Below, in pieces: positions 61,300 to 64,000 of a stretch of DNA of 64,000 nucleotides. The notes beneath the pieces were generated by a model. That model did not search any database. It saw nothing but the letters and a program-made list of their open reading frames with translations, and was not told the origin of the DNA. The DNA is from Epiperipatus broadwayi (taxonomy: Eukaryota; Onychophora; Udeonychophora; Euonychophora; Peripatidae): assembly GCA_028023455.1 (NCBI GenBank), contig JAQFVV010006448.1, positions 1,017,431-1,081,430 on the forward strand, read 5' to 3'. Position 1 is the first letter of the stretch. Each line of letters begins with the position of its first letter. The translations under genes were made by a program, and so were the position numbers.

Positions 61300-62720
61300 G
61301 AACTGAATGAGGAAGAGAAGGGATTGAAAAGAGGGTAGGCAAGAGGTTTAGATGGATGGTCAGCAGAGATGGTAATGAATTTAGGGCATAGAGCAAAAGC
61401 AAAGTTATTATCATGTTTTAATAAGATAGCATATAAGATAGTTTTTCAGGGGAGTTAGAGTAATACAAGAGTAAAATTATTATTTAAAAGAAAGGGTAAG
61501 GATCATAGAAAGTTAAATAATTATAGAGTGATAGCGGTAACATCAGTTTTATATAAAGTTTTCTCATATATGGTAGCTGAAAGAGTTGTAAAATAAATGG
61601 AAGAGAATCAAATGCAAGGAGGTTTTAGGTCAGATAGGCATACAGGAGTTAGTTTATTTGTAGTACACAACTTATCAATATGAGTAGGAATTCACATAGA
61701 TCATTATATATGAGTTTTATAGATATAGAGAAGACGTATGATAGAGTAATAGAAAGAGATTATGAGTAAAGTTACCAAATTTGGCAATGGATGAAGCTTT
61801 AGTAAATATTATTAAGAAATTATATGAAAATAATTACTATACTTACCAATTAGGGGGTATTGAATCAGTTAAAGTTAAAAATGGGGTGGGATTAAGGCAA
61901 GGATGCCCTATGTCACCTATTTTGTTTTTGTTGTATTTTAATAAATTGGAGCAAACAATAGAAAGACTACAAAGAGGGATAGAGATATCATTAATATGTG
62001 GCATGGGGGTATATAGTTTGCTGGATCTTTTTTTGTGGATGATATTTTTTTGTGTGCAAAAAGAAGTTATGAAAGTTATGCTGAGGACATGTGCAAGGGT
62101 AGGTAAAGAGATGGGGATCAAATTTAGTGAAGAAAAATAAAATATAATGATGATAAATAATGGGGAAAGAGACGATGTAAATTTTTTATTGGGGGATATA
62201 AAATTAAGTGTGGTACATAGATATAGTTATTTGGGAATCATCTTAAGTATTCAGGAAAATTGCTTGGTTGAATGGGAGAAAAAAATGGTAAATGAAGCAA
62301 AGAAAAGAAAGGGTTTAATAAAGAAATTAACAGTGTTTTCATATAATAAATATGATGTAACTAGAGTTGTATGGAAGGGAGTTGTAGTAGCAGGGTTAAC
62401 ATATGATAATGATGCAATATGTGTTAGTAAATGGGTATTAGATTACTTAGAGACAGTACAAAGGGAAATAGGAAGACATGCATTAGATGCAAAGGTATTG
62501 ACAGCAAAGGACACAATTCAAGGAGAAATGGGATGTTCAAGTTTTTATATGAGAGATGCAAAAATTAAAATGAAAATGTTTGGTAGGTTGCAGTTTGTGG
62601 TTGATAAAAAATAGCCAAAATAGTATTTAATTGGGTTATGAGTACAGGGCAGGCAACAAGGTGAGTGAGAAAGGTAATGCAGTATGGAAAGGGTTTGGAT
62701 AAAGAATTTATATCAGTATA
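61300..62720 (+). pseudogene. LINE ORF2: reverse transcriptase and connector, frameshifted
   Basis: Seen in order: LNNYRVIAVTSVLYKVFSYM (61,515), QGGFRSDRHTG (61,617), motif A FIDIEKTYDRV (61,715), motif B GLRQGCPMSPILF (61,888), motif C FVDDIFLC (62,030), then MGIKFSEEK and the thumb YLGIILS. The connector has VVWKGVVVAGLTYDNDAICV (62,366) and ETVQREIGRHALDAK, characteristic of this LINE group. The catalytic Asp residues of motifs A and C are intact. Frameshifts occur before 61,780 and between motifs B and C. A 119-codon and a 155-codon open stretch remain. Confidence 0.75.
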
Positions 62721-63320
62721 TTTGTATAAAAGGTCGGATGATTGTGTTAGGAGGATTGTTGAGTGTTATAGTGGTAAGGAATGGGATAAAAGAATAGATG
62801 CATTAATAAAGAATAGGGAGTTTGAGAGATGGAGAACTAGTATGGAGATTACAAAGAGTTTAAATATATATAGAAGTAAATGGAACATTGGATGCATGTT
62901 AATTTATGATAATAGTAAGAAAAGTAGCTTATTGTTTAAGACTCAAATGAGATCTTTAGCAACAAGAGAATATACATGTAAATGGAAAAAATATTGGTGA
63001 TTTAATTTGCAAATTGTGTAAGGAAAATATAGAAAATATTAGGCATCTGTTGATTGAATGTAAATGCTTGATAGCAGAAAGGGTACAAATAAAGAAATTA
63101 TGGGAGAATAAATATAAATGAATTGATTATACAGAAAGTGGGTTATTGGTTTTTATGCTGGATTTTGGGACAATATAAGGGGGATTTAAATATAAAGGCC
63201 ATAGAGTTGACAAAGATTATATTGTGGAAATGGGATGGAGCAGGTTATGGGAAATCTTAAGGTGGGGAATGGAAGAGGAAAGTAAGTTTCTTTGGGCATT
63301 GTTGCTGAGAGATTCCTGAC
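62665..63320 (+). pseudogene. LINE ORF2 C-terminus with zinc knuckle
   Basis: A 111-codon open stretch (FISVYLYKRSDDCVRRIVEC) leads, after a frameshift, into CKLCKENIENIRHLLIEC (63,008-63,060), a Cys2-His-Cys knuckle found at the end of many LINE ORF2 proteins. Final residues near FLWALLLRDS (63,288-63,318) mark the probable end of the protein. The knuckle's metal ligands are all present. Confidence 0.6.
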
Positions 63321-63409
63321 TCTGTTTAAGGAGAAATCATGGTATATCACATCATCACATCACTGAGCAAAAGTTATGTTTATATATAAATATATACATA
63401 CACAAATGT

Positions 63410-64000
63410 GTGAAGTGATCAAGTTCAATGACAACAATCACAAGTATTATAAACAAAGGTTCATAAATTATTTAAAAACACATTTACAAATTTTACCTTT
63501 CCCTTCTTGTTTTATATTCAAAATTTTTATAATTATATTTTTTCCTTTTAAAATCGCATACATAAATTTTCTTTTTCTTACTAATTTTTTAGAATTATCT
63601 CTTAATCTATTAATCATTATTTTTTATCGTTTAAAACATGTCCAATTAATTTTAATAATTTTGTTACTTTCTTAAATAAGTTTTTTTTTATATATATTTT
63701 TCTCCAATATCTTAATATCACTAATCTTATAAACCCAACAAATCTTTTCTATTTTCCTTGATTCAACATTTCAAACTCTTTCAACTATTTTTTTTTTTAT
63801 ATCAGTCTAATTTTCTGTACTAAATAAATCTAAATTCCAAACAAAGCATTTTATAAGTTTCTTTTTAATTTTCAATTCAATGAAACACAAAACAATTTGA
63901 TTCATTTATTATAATCCTGTTTTGCTATTGAAATTACTTTTAATATTTTTTTTATTTATTTTTTTAATATAGCTTTAACTAGATTCTAAATACCTAAAAA
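63410..64000. other. T-rich DNA beyond the LINE
   Basis: The composition switches abruptly to T-rich after the LINE. The 99-codon frame at 63,376-63,675 is a Phe/Ile/Leu-rich chance frame. Nothing else was recognised. Confidence 0.4.

Larger units (their letters stand above)
58600..63400 (+). mobile_element. CR1/L2-like LINE, nearly full length, inactivated
   Basis: A continuous element of about 4.7 kb carries ORF1 with PHD finger, coiled coil and esterase (58,749-59,750) and ORF2 with APE endonuclease (60,001-60,720), reverse transcriptase (61,300-62,700) and C-terminal zinc knuckle (63,008-63,075). PHD and esterase domains in ORF1 are described for CR1-like LINEs, and the ORF2 order agrees. 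The 5' border is not sharp; I place it near 58,600 by composition. The 3' end lies before the short TA-rich run at 63,380-63,410. Stops and frameshifts occur in every domain, yet most motifs are intact, so the copy is younger than the RTE and PLE remnants. G-rich coding composition stands out from the AT-rich flanks. Confidence 0.75.

Overview
This is a strongly AT-rich, gene-poor stretch of an animal nuclear genome. It is full of (TA)n microsatellites, decayed non-LTR retrotransposons (RTE and CR1/L2-like), Penelope-like elements (PLEs), tRNA-derived SINE remnants and many imperfect palindromes. The mix, and several repeat motifs that remind me of cephalopods, suggest a mollusc, perhaps an octopus or squid. 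That is an inference, not a proof. I see no convincing host protein-coding gene, no rRNA and no intact tRNA; the window is intergenic or deep-intronic.

Layout. 0-1.6 kb: diverged tandem and inverted units of a satellite-like repeat (family A) interrupted by homopolymer-rich sequence, then a 135-bp hairpin element. 1.6-11.7 kb: featureless AT-rich DNA apart from microsatellites, a repeat also found at 47.5 kb, and one small inverted repeat. 11.7-12.45 kb: a PLE remnant and an unidentified coding-like scrap, both on the minus strand. 13.9-14.7 kb: a dispersed repeat with an older copy at 37.1 kb. 15.1-16.0 kb: a large palindrome carrying two hammerhead-ribozyme-like motifs, one per strand. 21.3-22.9 kb: a LINE remnant with a YMDD box. 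25.2-27.9 kb: a decayed RTE element, with RTE 3' scraps at 29.7 kb (minus) and 50.55 kb (plus). 33.3, 35.3, 44.0 and 57.3 kb: palindromic elements, the one at 35.3 kb with a 14-bp target-site duplication. 34.9 kb: a GC-rich tRNA-related island. 45.7 kb: a third copy of the 15-kb hammerhead family. 48.7-49.7 kb: a PLE remnant with reverse-transcriptase thumb and GIY-YIG endonuclease. 54.5 and 57.2 kb: copies of another repeat family (F), each with a CTGATGA-type hammerhead-like motif. 58.6-63.4 kb: a nearly full-length but frameshifted CR1/L2-like LINE whose ORF1 has a PHD finger and a GDSL/SGNH esterase, and whose ORF2 has an APE endonuclease, a reverse transcriptase and a zinc knuckle.

The most interesting signal is a set of at least five hammerhead-ribozyme-like motifs in two repeat families, all with a very short helix III, as known for PLE and retrozyme hammerheads. 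Between copies, paired positions change together in helices I and II. The deviations next to the GAAA box are explained by decay of a single CpG. This argues for ancestral self-cleaving ribozymes spread by retroposition. I found all of this by eye, so base-pairing, family membership and activity need computational and experimental confirmation.
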